DNA from: Membranihabitans maritimus
Lineage (GTDB): Bacteria > Bacteroidota > Bacteroidia > Chitinophagales > Saprospiraceae
Assembly (NCBI RefSeq): GCF_021729145.1
Contig: NZ_JAJSLW010000027.1
Coordinates: forward strand, 1-57,061
DNA: 57,061 bases
Direction: 5' to 3'
Numbering within the stretch: position 1 is the stretch's first letter; every line of letters begins with the position of its first letter. The notes below the pieces were generated by a model, which was not told the origin of the DNA, did not search any database, and saw only the letters and a list, made by a program, of their open reading frames with translations. Below are positions 29,765-39,900 of the stretch, in pieces. A program made the translations under genes and the position numbers.

Positions 29765-29779
29765 GTGTTTGATAAACAC
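29765..29779. promoter_or_regulatory. Small palindrome GTGTTT-GAT-AAACAC upstream of the outer-membrane protein gene
   Basis: A perfect 6-base inverted repeat with a 3-base centre, 112 bases before the start at 29891. It is of a size and shape used by dimeric repressors, but nothing else identifies the regulator. Confidence 0.3.
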
Positions 29780-29890
29780 ATGTATTTTAAATGCTGATAA
29801 GTTCTTAGTATCTTCAAGGTTTGAATAATGGCACTTCTGTTGGGCTGGCGATATATTCTATTTGATTGATGATTTTGTAATTTTTAGTTA

Positions 29891-32632
29891 ATGAAATTTC
29901 TATTTACCCCATTTCTTGTATTCATTTGTTTTGTTTCACTCTATTCTCAGGAGAAAGTAACTATTACCGGTGGTGTAATGGATTCGGAGGAGGAAGCACC
30001 CGTAATAGCAGCTACTGTAGCAGTTTTGAAAGTTGCAGATTCGACAACCTTGACAGGGGTAGTGACAGATCTTGACGGTAAATTTGCGATACCCAATATC
30101 ATACCGGGAGATTATTTGTTAAAAGTTCAATATCTAGGATACGAAACTGTTTTTTTGGAAATCAGTGCCGAAAACGATTTAGATTTGGAGTGGATTACTA
30201 TTGCGGAAGCATCTCATACTTTGGATGAAGTCGTAATACAAGGCGAAGTGACAACCGGTAAACAAAAAGGAGATACCACTCAATACAACGCGGGGGCTTT
30301 TACGACTTTGCCGGATGCAAGCGGGCAGGAATTAATCGAAAAGATGCCTGGAGTGACTGTAATTGATGGAAAAATTCAGGCTCAGGGTGAAGATATTCAG
30401 CAGATATTGGTCGATGGCAAACCTTTTTTTGAAGGTGATATCAAAACTGCATTGCAAAGTTTGCCGGCAGATGTCATACAAAGTATTCAAATTTATGATA
30501 AGAAAAGTGATAAGGCAGAATTAAGTGGTTTTGATGACGGAGAAGAGGCTAGGACCATTAACATTATCACCAAGCCTGATAGAAAAAGAGGACAATTTGG
30601 GAAAACCACCGGCGGATATGGAACCGATGAGAGGTATCAGGTGGGAGCAAGCGTTAATTTTTTTGATAATGACCAAAGAATTACAGTTACAGGTTTAAGT
30701 AATAATATAAATGCAGTAGATTATTCAGCTGATCCGAATAGTCAGGGTGAGTCCAGGACTCAGGATGGAATAATTAATACGAATAATATAGCACTTCAAT
30801 ACAGTAATGAATGGAATGATAAATTGGAACTCAGTGGGAATTATCAATTTAGTAATCGGAAAAATCAGGGGCAGAACTTTTTGACAAGGGACTATACTAT
30901 ACCTTCTCAGGAAGGTCAAATTTATAACCAGGAAAGTTCACAGAATAGGAGTAATCAGGATCATAACTTCAATGCTAAACTGGACTATGAAATAGATGAA
31001 AGTAATCGCTTGATTGTCAGACCTTATATTTCTTTGAAAAACGATACCAATGATGACTCCTTTGAAGGAAAAACGAGGAGTGCTGAAGGTTTGATTAATG
31101 AGACTTTCAACGAATCGAATTCCAATAACTTTGATTATGATTTTGGTGGCAGTGCTTATTATAGCCATAAATTTGGGAAAGAAGGCAGAAGTTTGACGCT
31201 TGGATCCAGGAGTGGGTATCATACGAATACAGATCGCGGGAATCGTTTGGCAAATAATATTTATTATGAAGAAGGAATCGATGATGAAATATTGAACCAA
31301 AGAATAGAAAGGGAAAGAAATGGGGTCAATTGGGAAGTTCAGGGATCCTATACGGAGCCCATTGGTGAACGAGGTCTTATTGAATTAGAATATGAGGTGG
31401 GAGATCGCATTGATGATTCAGATATGTTGAATTTTAATATTGAAGAGGATCCGGGAGGCGAATTTGAGGGAATGGTTTTGGATACCGCATTGAGTAATGT
31501 TTTTGAAAGTCGGTATCTTACTCAGGAGGCAGAAATTGGATATCAATATAAAATAGAGGATGTATTGAGTGTTCAGGTGGAATTGGAATATCAAATAGCA
31601 GATTTGGAAAATGTTCAGGAATTTCCCCAACCATTTGATACCAAAAGACGATTTACCAGTTTCTTGCCGTCGTTTAGAATGGACTACCAGGTAGCAGATA
31701 ACAAGAATCTTGAAGTAAATTATTATAATTGGGCCAATGAACCTTCAATAGGTCAGTTGCAAAATGTAATTGATAATTCAAATCCGCTGCAATTGCGGAC
31801 CGGGAATCCCGATCTGGACCAAGCCATTAACCACCGAATAAGAGCGCGATACAAATCACGGAATCCTGAAACAGAAAAGTCATTTTATACAGGGTTTTAT
31901 TCCAGTATAATACAGAATAATGTTACGAATAGTACATTGATAGCGAATGAGGCCATGCCTTTAACAGATGAAATAACCCTTCAAAAGGGTTCTCAACTGA
32001 TCAGTCCGATTAATATTAAAGGTTATTGGAGAGTAGGTTCATATGTAAGTTTTGGGCTGCCAGTAAAGCTAATTAAGTCCAATTTTAATATTTGGGGAGG
32101 ATTGGGACATTCTCAGGATCCGGGTTTGATTAATGATGAGAGAAGCATTACTAATTCCAGTAATTTTAGGCTTGGTTTATCACTCAGCAGTAATATCAGC
32201 GATCGCGTCGATTTTAATGTTTCGACCCGGTCTTCTTATAACCTGGTCAATAATAACTTAAGGCCTAAGTTAGATAATAATTTTTATGTCCAATCCACTA
32301 GATTAAGCTATAAATGGATTATTTGGGATGGGTTTACCTATCGAACAGATGTTCGTCACCGATTGAATAGTGGTTTGGCAGAAGATTTCGATAATAGTTA
32401 TTTTTTGGTTAATATGAGTTTTGGAAAGAAAATGTTGCCTCAGGAAAGAGGAGAGTTAAGCTTAAATGTGTATGATTTGTTGGGGCAAAATAATAACATT
32501 AATAGAAGTGTAACAGAAACCTTCATTGAAGATCGAAGGGGCACAGTTTTACAACGATACTTTATGCTTTCCTTCACCTATAATATAAGGCATTTTAGTA
32601 AAGGTGCCTCGATTGATGATTTTGATATATAA
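29891..32632 (+). CDS. Outer-membrane beta-barrel protein with carboxypeptidase-like N-terminal domain (TonB-receptor-related)
   Basis: A 913-residue protein with a signal peptide ('MKFLFTPFLVFICFVSLYSQ'), a CarboxypepD-like repeat (about 22-105: 'GVVTDLDGKFAIPNIIPGDY', 'VQYLGYETVFLEI'), a plug-like domain ('LDEVVIQGEVTTGKQKGDTT', 'LIEKMPGVTVIDGKIQAQGE', 'QQILVDGKPFFEGD') and a long barrel ending in aromatic strands ('YFMLSFTYNIRHFSKG'). This is the OMP_b-brl_3 type seen in Bacteroidota, related to TonB receptors, but no strong TonB box is visible. It has no SusD partner and no same-strand neighbour, so the substrate is unknown. Confidence 0.88.
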   Translation: MKFLFTPFLVFICFVSLYSQEKVTITGGVMDSEEEAPVIAATVAVLKVADSTTLTGVVTDLDGKFAIPNIIPGDYLLKVQYLGYETVFLEISAENDLDLEWITIAEASHTLDEVVIQGEVTTGKQKGDTTQYNAGAFTTLPDASGQELIEKMPGVTVIDGKIQAQGEDIQQILVDGKPFFEGDIKTALQSLPADVIQSIQIYDKKSDKAELSGFDDGEEARTINIITKPDRKRGQFGKTTGGYGTDERYQVGASVNFFDNDQRITVTGLSNNINAVDYSADPNSQGESRTQDGIINTNNIALQYSNEWNDKLELSGNYQFSNRKNQGQNFLTRDYTIPSQEGQIYNQESSQNRSNQDHNFNAKLDYEIDESNRLIVRPYISLKNDTNDDSFEGKTRSAEGLINETFNESNSNNFDYDFGGSAYYSHKFGKEGRSLTLGSRSGYHTNTDRGNRLANNIYYEEGIDDEILNQRIERERNGVNWEVQGSYTEPIGERGLIELEYEVGDRIDDSDMLNFNIEEDPGGEFEGMVLDTALSNVFESRYLTQEAEIGYQYKIEDVLSVQVELEYQIADLENVQEFPQPFDTKRRFTSFLPSFRMDYQVADNKNLEVNYYNWANEPSIGQLQNVIDNSNPLQLRTGNPDLDQAINHRIRARYKSRNPETEKSFYTGFYSSIIQNNVTNSTLIANEAMPLTDEITLQKGSQLISPINIKGYWRVGSYVSFGLPVKLIKSNFNIWGGLGHSQDPGLINDERSITNSSNFRLGLSLSSNISDRVDFNVSTRSSYNLVNNNLRPKLDNNFYVQSTRLSYKWIIWDGFTYRTDVRHRLNSGLAEDFDNSYFLVNMSFGKKMLPQERGELSLNVYDLLGQNNNINRSVTETFIEDRRGTVLQRYFMLSFTYNIRHFSKGASIDDFDI

Positions 32633-32990
32633 TAACTTCTAATTTAGATCTGTACATTTAAATAGATCTTAATGTAGAGGTCAATGGCAATTAAGGCGCA
32701 GCTTTTAAAAGATCAGCAAGAAACCTAACATTCGGCTTAGGCAAAAATGAATATCCTTATTTGTATATATATTTTTCAGTTCCTAAAACTCTAAATCCTT
32801 TCGTTTTCCGGGCGGTTGATTAAATTTCAGTAAGAAGGCTATTAATTATTGCAGGTCCATAGGTTATTGCTATCCCCTTCAAGCTTGAAGTATAGAGCCT
32901 CTAATTTTGAGGTTCTCCCGTATCCGGGTAAATATGGACAATGAAAATTGTAAAACTGAATTGGAATTTCCGGTAATACCTGTACCCAGA
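32633..32990. other. Convergent intergenic region, no gene seen
   Basis: These 358 bases lie between two genes that point at each other. TACATT (32653-32658) and AATGTA (about 32671-32676), with AGATCT copies nested around them, could form a modest hairpin after the + strand gene. A short CCCG/CGGG stem lies near 32918-32928. No reading frame looks like a protein. Confidence 0.35.
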
Positions 32991-33398
32991 TTATTGACTG
33001 CAGCCCATTTTCTCTGTTCTGGATTGTAAGCTATCATTAAATAATCGCTTTTCATCTACCGTCATATTATTTGTTAATATCAATAATTCGTTGCGTATGG
33101 TATCTGCTAAATCCCTGCTTTCAGATGTTAACATTGTTTTACGATCTAGCATCGTTTGTAACTCTGATTCCCAATGTTTTGCCCGGGATGGTTTTGCTTC
33201 TGCCATATGGAGCATGGAATCCTGAAAATGGCGTATAGAGTCTGCAAGAGCAAATCTTGCTTTGCGCAGTTGTGTAGCCTCACAAGTTAATTTGGAAATT
33301 TTACTCATGTTGTTTTGCCAGGAATTATTCGTGTTGGTAGAACATGATATCATCAATATAAAACACAAAATTGAACTTATTAAATACCTCAGTACCAT
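32991..33398 (-). CDS. Small lipoprotein with coiled-coil region, function unknown
   Basis: From ATG 33398 the product has 135 residues: a lipoprotein signal 'MVLRYLISSILCFILMISC' (Cys 19), then a helical, charged region with heptad-like spacing ('LRKARFALADSIRHFQDSML', 'KHWESELQTMLDRKTMLTSE'). A longer frame extends upstream to 33584 but runs into the neighbouring gene and would bury the signal peptide. I do not recognise a family. It lies 10 bases downstream of the haloperoxidase-like gene on the same strand, so the two are probably one operon and the protein may be a partner in the same envelope compartment. Confidence 0.7.
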   Translation of the reverse strand: MVLRYLISSILCFILMISCSTNTNNSWQNNMSKISKLTCEATQLRKARFALADSIRHFQDSMLHMAEAKPSRAKHWESELQTMLDRKTMLTSESRDLADTIRNELLILTNNMTVDEKRLFNDSLQSRTEKMGCSQ

Positions 33399-33408
33399 AA
33401 CGATTGTT

Positions 33409-34788
33409 TTATTGAATATTTTCGGGCCAATGGATATTATTGACCACTGCATCACCGACTGCAAACCCAAGATCGAGTCCCCTTGAATTATCCATTTCAT
33501 AGTGGATACCTCCATAGTATCTGGAAAGTGCACATTCCTCAGCCATATCGTAAAAATTGTCAAAGGTTCTGGCTTCAAATCCATATTGGACCTGACTTAA
33601 GTCTGTAAAAGTATAATCGCCACTTTCATCGGAAAAAAGATGGATTAACACTTTCGTTCCTGCTCCTATCTCTGCGGAATGACCAGAAGTATATGCAGGA
33701 AATGGGGGTGTCCCAATTATTGTACCAAAGTTGGGATCTATGTATTTCTGAATAAAGCTAACGGGGCGAATTAATAAATAATCATACTTTGACTTCCAGC
33801 AACTAATAAATGCGTCATTTTCTGCAACTGCCATCATGCCAAGACCCACGGCGGTCTTTTCCAGCGTTGCATCAGATTCTTGTAACAATTGTGTGACAAT
33901 ATTAAAAGTGTGGCCGGCGGGTGTACAGGTGGCAAAGGGATCATCCGCCCAATACTTGGCTATAGTTACCTGTTCTTCAGTATTTCGTCGTGTTACTTGC
34001 TCATAGACATCCATTGCCTGAGAGTAAAATTCTGAATTTTCGTCTTTTGAATACGCAATGTGTTCTCCAGGTTGACTGGACTCTACTATGCCGGGTACAA
34101 AACTCCTGTTTTGATGCCAGTATGGACTTAGGGGTATTAGCTGCGCCCCAGTGGGTATCCAGCAATGTTCAGCTACAGGCATTTCAAATTTATCCTTTCT
34201 AAAAGGGTCCAGGTAGGCTTCATGGCCACCGTCAGTGGTACTTATCTGATATAAAGCTTCAGCTAAAGCTAATCCAAAAGTTTCGGATCTTTGAATAACT
34301 TCCTGGGGAACACCTTCTCTTAGGATGGTTTTATTTTCCAATTCCATTCTGTCAATTCGTTCCCTGTTGTCTTGTGTAATATTTACTTCAAACATTCTAC
34401 GCATAATATGTGCAGATGCAGCATTGCAGGCAAGTGCCCAATTGTATTCTACTTCGTCACTGGGTATGGGAAGACTTCCCGATTCAATACCGTCGATCTG
34501 CCCGGCCAGTGAATTATTGCTATTGATACCGTGAATCACAGATTCGTAAGCAGCCAGTCCTAAATAACCGTAAGCTCGTGAAGCTTGTGTCGGTAAGAAC
34601 CCCGGTGTGGTCTGAGTTATTCTACAATTCAGAAAAAAGTATTCCTGTAAAAAATTCCCGTCGTATGACCTTGTTGGCTGACTTTCCTGATTAGGAATTA
34701 TCTCCGAATCATCCTGACAGCTCATCAAGGTAATTGCAATAAAAGAAGATGCCAGCAATACGGTTTTCAAAGATTGTAAATATTTCAT
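33409..34788 (-). CDS. Lipoprotein of the vanadium-dependent haloperoxidase / PAP2 superfamily
   Basis: A 459-residue protein with a lipoprotein signal (Cys 24 in 'ITLMSCQDD'). The vanadate/phosphate-binding residues of the superfamily are visible: K334 and R341-P342 in 'KSKYDYLLIRPVS', S368-G369-H370 in 'PAYTSGHSAEIGAG', and S422-R423 with H429 in 'SRYYGGIHYEMD'. Members are either vanadium haloperoxidases (oxidise halides with peroxide) or acid phosphatases; the length and the SRxxxGIHY form resemble the haloperoxidase-like group common in Bacteroidota. It would face the periplasm or cell surface. A promoter-like box is at 34820. Downstream is a small lipoprotein gene. Whether it uses vanadate cannot be told from sequence. 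Confidence 0.88.
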   Translation of the reverse strand: MKYLQSLKTVLLASSFIAITLMSCQDDSEIIPNQESQPTRSYDGNFLQEYFFLNCRITQTTPGFLPTQASRAYGYLGLAAYESVIHGINSNNSLAGQIDGIESGSLPIPSDEVEYNWALACNAASAHIMRRMFEVNITQDNRERIDRMELENKTILREGVPQEVIQRSETFGLALAEALYQISTTDGGHEAYLDPFRKDKFEMPVAEHCWIPTGAQLIPLSPYWHQNRSFVPGIVESSQPGEHIAYSKDENSEFYSQAMDVYEQVTRRNTEEQVTIAKYWADDPFATCTPAGHTFNIVTQLLQESDATLEKTAVGLGMMAVAENDAFISCWKSKYDYLLIRPVSFIQKYIDPNFGTIIGTPPFPAYTSGHSAEIGAGTKVLIHLFSDESGDYTFTDLSQVQYGFEARTFDNFYDMAEECALSRYYGGIHYEMDNSRGLDLGFAVGDAVVNNIHWPENIQ

Positions 34789-35110
34789 GGGATTACCTTA
34801 TTTTCAAATAGTTAGAGGACAAAAATAAGCTTTTGCCTGCAATAATTAAAATTTTAACTTTTGGTATTAAAAGGGGGCAAAATACAAAAAGAGAACAATA
34901 TACATAGATTACCTCTTACAATGCTGCAAGCTTTAAAAGTTATAGTGCAGTGTACCAAATACAAAAAAACATTTTATATTTAATAAGTCTAAATAAAATT
35001 TATATATTTATTGACATTACTTCGTGGATTCCCCTTGTAGTATTTTTCCAAACATATTCTGAGGAAGTGGGGAAGCCTGGATTGTAAACTGAATTAAAAG
35101 TATTAATGTT
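34789..35110. other. Divergent intergenic region, AT-rich
   Basis: These 322 bases hold the likely start of the minus-strand haloperoxidase transcript (box at 34820-34827). For the + strand gene at 35111 no convincing promoter is visible. No reading frame is supported. Confidence 0.4.
34820..34827 (-). promoter_or_regulatory. Possible promoter box (TATTTTTG on the minus strand) for the haloperoxidase-like gene
   Basis: The + strand reads CAAAAATA, which is TATTTTTG on the minus strand and fits TAnnTTTG. It lies 32 bases before the start codon. No TTG is seen at the right distance further upstream. Confidence 0.4.
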
Positions 35111-35446
35111 ATGAAGTCTTGCGTACCAAAAATGGTTATTAGAGGTACATATTTTCATATTGCACAATGCACTGAATGTGGCCGGATAGGGTTTTGTTAT
35201 AGGAATCTACTTTTGGGTTTTGAAAAGAAGGTTTTTATTGATTGGGGAAAAGAATTAATGAAAAAGGAATTCCGTGAACATGCTTGTTTGTTCCCGGATG
35301 GGAATCCACATATAATTATTGATTCGTGCCATTTTGATATCCAATTTACCTTTACAGAGTGGGAGTTTGAAGAACTTTGTAAGGTTTTATTTCACGGAAT
35401 CATGTTAATTGAGACGCAGGATTCCGTGTACCGATCGATGAATTAA
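35111..35446 (+). CDS. Small Cys-containing protein, possibly DUF6686-like
   Basis: A 111-residue protein, 'MKSCVPKMVIRGTYFHIAQC' then 'TECGRIGFCYRNLLLGFEKK'. A CxxC pair (C20, C23) plus C4 and C29 could bind a metal. The pattern of a CxxC near residue 20 followed by a hydrophobic 'nLxLxF' strand and a Trp/Phe-rich end resembles small Bacteroidota proteins of unknown function (DUF6686) as I remember them; this is a weak match. No signal peptide. No operon partner. Confidence 0.55.
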   Translation: MKSCVPKMVIRGTYFHIAQCTECGRIGFCYRNLLLGFEKKVFIDWGKELMKKEFREHACLFPDGNPHIIIDSCHFDIQFTFTEWEFEELCKVLFHGIMLIETQDSVYRSMN

Positions 35447-36915
35447 CAAGACTTTCAAAATTGGAATCCGGAGCTACAAGCAGTAAGCCATAAACTTTGG
35501 CTTTACCTGAAGATAGTGGTTCTTTGATTGGATAAAAGAGGTATTGACATGTAATGGAAATGATGTATGACCTATTAGTTATTAAACTCTGATAATGTTA
35601 CACCGGGAGCAATAAGGTGTAACTACGGGGTTGTATAAGAAGAATGAGATGTTTAATTTAATGTCCGGTCAAAATGCTTAGTTCCTGGGGTTATAGGACT
35701 TTCATATAATATTGTATTCTCTATTTCTCTTACTGCATGGTTACATAAAATTTTACGTGTAGGACCTCTTAGTCGGAATTCATAAAATATGTAAAATGTA
35801 ATTTCCAGGAGTTTCTTTTTTGGCATCAATTGTAATATAAAATGGAACCAGCCACCGTATCCTTAGAATATTTACTGGGTTGGTTTACCATCTTTATTAC
35901 AAAGATCATTTAATATATAATAAGGGTATGGAATAATATTAAACCACGTTATGGTTGCATGTTAACCTACGTAATGTCCCGGCTATGTCTATCGTTTCAT
36001 TTGATTTTCATGATAGATTAATGTGGAATATGTATTGAATAAAGTAATAGGCTCTTCAATTAAGAGGTAGTAAGGTAACCAGGAAATATAGTCGCTTTTA
36101 TTGCGGGTTTGATTTCTGCCAGCCTTCCGGTGACCGGATTTTTGATTTGGTGGGGGCGGAGGAAAAAGAACTGATTGTGTAACTTTACTATTACTCCCAT
36201 TTTCATAGTTCCCTTGTAGAGATTTTGAACGTTAGACGGTTCTTTGAAAGGTCCATATCCTTGTCGTGAGTCGTATCTATTTTGCGCCAGGTCGCTTGTA
36301 ACGAGGAAAATATTTTAGTTCCTACCCTTACTTATCGATTGATTTTGAAACAAAATACCAACTTCACAGGCTCTTTTTGTCAGGACAACCTGTTGACCAC
36401 AGGTGTTAATAATGGAAGCTCACGTAAATAGTATTTTTATCTACACTCTAACATTTTTCATACAGACATCTAATATCATTTGTAAGATATATTATATATA
36501 TGTTGATATTTTACAAAAATTATGTTGATTTTTTATTAACTGAACTCTTATATAATTTAATGAATTAGGACGATAGGTGATTTCTTTAAATACTTAGCTG
36601 AATCAATGAAAATATTGTAAATCATCTAGTAAAATGTGTTGAAATTCCAATTGTAGTTGAGGTGTGAGGTGTTTTATTTTTGTGCATATTTTTACTATTT
36701 GATATTATATAATAATACACTATTGATGTTTAATTCGTATTAATTGAAAATATATGAAATAAAAAAATTTTCATTTTTTGTTTGTTTCATTTGTTTGCCT
36801 ATATTAGGTTTTTATTAACTAAAATATTTTAAATTATATGATGGAGAAAATATTTCAACTATTACTGTTAATATATTGATATTATTAATGAAAAAATGTG
36901 AAAAAACCAACAACA
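35447..36915. other. Long non-coding stretch upstream of susC pair 1
   Basis: Nearly 1.5 kb without a supported gene and very AT-rich, especially 36440-36900. It contains a small inverted repeat ACCTGT (36388-36393) / ACAGGT (36399-36404), and a promoter-like pair TTG (36651) with TATTTTTG (36675-36682). I looked for a tRNA, transposase fragments and decayed susC pieces and saw none. It may hold a long 5' leader or an unannotated RNA. Confidence 0.4.
36651..36682 (+). promoter_or_regulatory. Possible promoter for susC pair 1
   Basis: TTG (36651-36653), then 21 bases, then TATTTTTG (36675-36682) fits the Bacteroidota -33/-7 arrangement. It would leave a leader of about 230 bases before the ATG at 36916. 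The region is so AT-rich that a chance match is quite possible. Confidence 0.3.
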
Positions 36916-39900
36916 ATGAAACTAAAAACACAGAAATTACTAAAAGAAACTCAATTTTTTAGATTGAGTTGTGCAAGCGCTTTAAATGTGATAACTTTGC
37001 TATTGTTTTTTACCGCTACATTAGATGCACAAATTACAGTAGAAGGTACTGTTACGGACAAAGAAGGAGAAGTATTGATAGGTGTAAATGTTCAGGTCAA
37101 AGGAACCAGCAATGGGGCTTCGACCGATTTTGATGGAAATTATACACTGGAGAATGTAGATGAAAATGCAATTTTAATGTTTTCGTATGTAGGGTATCAA
37201 CAACAGGAAATTGCTGTGGAAGGTGAATCTGAAATTAATGCAACGATGTTATCCGATGCTGAGTTGCTGGAAGAGGTTGTGGTAGTAGGGTATGGTACGG
37301 CACGTAAAAAGGACCTCACAGGTTCTGTAGTAAATGTTGAAGCTGAGAAGCTAATGAAATATCAGCCGAATAATATGCAGGAATTGTTGCGTTCTTCTGT
37401 TCCCGGACTGAAAGTGGGGTATAGTACCTCTGCCAAGAATACTCCGGATTTTGAAATCAGAGGCGATAATACAATCAAGGCAGAGGATGATGATGGTACA
37501 AATGCTCCTGAAATTTCAGCAAATCGTCCATTGATTGTGTTAGATGGTGTCATATTTAATGGGGATATTGCTGAAATTAATGTAAACGATATAGCGAGTA
37601 TCGACGTCCTGAAAGATGCCAGTGCGGCTTCCATCTACGGTTCGCGAGCTTCCAACGGTGTGATAATGGTAACGACGAAGAAAGGGACATCCTCGAAACC
37701 TACGGTCAATGCGAGTGTGAAACTGGGCGTAGTTACGGGGGCGAAAAGGATAAATACTTTTAAGGCAGGTAATGAAGTGATGACATGGTTGACGGATATG
37801 AATGAATCGATCAATAGCCTTTCCCAGGAGCCCTGGTCAAAATATGATAAATATGAAACATTGGCTCCGGAGTACCAGGATGATTGGTTACAAGCTAATG
37901 GTATTCCCGGAGAAACTGACCCTACCGTAATTACTACGGCATGGTTGGATGCCTTTGGATTCGAAGGGAATGAAAAGGAGAATTATTTAATGGGGAGGGA
38001 ATTTGATTGGCAGGATTGGTTGTTTCATTCAGGTATTCGCCAGGATTATGACGTCAGCGTATCAGGAAGGAAGGATGATGTTTCGTACTATTGGTCTTTG
38101 GGGTATTTAAACAATGAATCTGTTCAAATCGGGGAAAAGTTTTCTACCGTTACTTCGCGACTTAATCTTGATGTAAAAGCTACTAATTTTTTAAATCTGG
38201 GGATTAATGCCAATTTTGCTTATCAGGACGAAGGAAATGAACCTATAGATAATGGTGGGTATCGAACGGCATCGCCATATGATGCTCCCTGGGTGAATGA
38301 TGTATATAATGAGAATATACCCGAGATTGGGGATTTGCCCAATCGATATCCAAGAGAGTATTTAAAAACGGCAGGAGCGGGCTCCAATAGGGGCAATCCC
38401 TTTTTGGACCCAGCCTTTATTACCCGCAAATACGACCGGTTTAGAATTTTCCCAACCATGTATGCCAAATTGTCTTTACCTTTTGATATTAAGTTTACTT
38501 CCAGATTTACTACAAGGCTTGATTTCAGAGAAAGATTATATTATGAAGACAGCGAGAATCCGAATTGGGCTCACGGGGGATATGCCCGCAGACAGGGTGA
38601 TAAAACCTATGAGTGGCAGCTGGATAATATTCTCAATTGGACCCGGGAATTTGGGGACCACAGGATTGATTTCACGGGACTTGTAAATGCTGAGAGCAGG
38701 AAGTCCTGGTATAACCAGGCAGCTTCTTCCAATTTTTCACCTACTCAAGCCCTGGGATATCACGGATTGGTTTTCGGATTGGTACAGCAAACCGATTCCG
38801 GCGATGAGATAGTAAACCGCAATGCTTTGATGGGAAGAATTAGTTATGGATTTGGTAATAAGTACAATCTTTCAGTCTCTGTAAGAAGGGATGGATATTC
38901 ACGCTTCGGATCTGAAAGTAAATATGCTGTTTTCCCATCTATATCAGGTGCCTGGAATATCTCAAGCGAAGAGTTTATGAGTGGAATGTCTGATTGGATG
39001 ACCTTTTTGAAATTGCGTGCTAGTTGGGGGGTAAATGGAAATAGTAGTGGATTGGGGTCTTATGCGGCATATGCTACTTTAAGTGATAATAAATACCTCA
39101 ATTATGACAATGGATATTTTGTTGCTCCGTATTTGTACATAAATAGAATGGCGAATCCCAACTTAGCATGGGAGAAAAACCAAGCGTGGAATTTTGGATT
39201 GGACTACGGTTTATTCAGTAGCCGTGTTCGCGGTGCAATTGATATTTATAAATCGAAAACAACAGATTTATTACTAGATAAAAAACTGCCCATCGTTACA
39301 GGCTTCAACAATATTACCACCAATGTGGGAAGCCTTGAAAATGTGGGGGTTGACTTGTCAATTAATACCATCAATATAGAAAATGCTGAGTTTAGCTGGA
39401 CCAGTAATCTCAATTTAAGCTATAATAACAATAAGATCGTTTCTTTGACGGGTGAAAAGGTCGAATTGACCGATGAGAATGGAAATACCTACCTTGGAGA
39501 GCCGGATGATATTGATAATGGCTGGTTTATCGGTCAAAATAAAGATGTGATTTGGGATTTTGAGTTGGATGGTGTATACAGTGTGGCTGAGGCAGATGAA
39601 GCTGCACAATATGGATTATATCCGGGTGACTTCAGGATGGTTGATCAAAATAATGATGGGGTATTAAATGCTAACGATAAAGTCTTTCAGGGATTAAGTA
39701 AAAATCCATGGTATGTAACCCTGGGAAATGAATTCCAATATAAGGGTTTTGATCTTGGAATAATATTATTGGCAAAAATGGGATATAGCGGAGGAAGTGA
39801 CCTGCCATTTAACAATCAGCAATCATATATTAAAAATCATAATTGGTATAATATTCCCTATTGGACTCCTAATAATCAAATTAGCAATGCAGCAAGGATT

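Larger units (their letters stand above)
29445..29890. other. Divergent intergenic region with repeat cluster
   Basis: The 446 bases between ssb (minus) and the outer-membrane protein gene (plus) contain the repeat cluster at 29533-29578, an outer inverted pair ATAGAGAAT (29502-29510) / ATTCTCTAT (29608-29616), and a small palindrome at 29765-29779. No gene is supported; a 63-codon frame on the minus strand (29525-29716) overlaps the repeats and has no known family. Confidence 0.5.

Noticed and set aside
33399-33584. Long N-terminal extension of the small lipoprotein
   Set aside because: It overlaps the haloperoxidase-like gene and would bury a clear lipoprotein signal peptide that starts at 33398.
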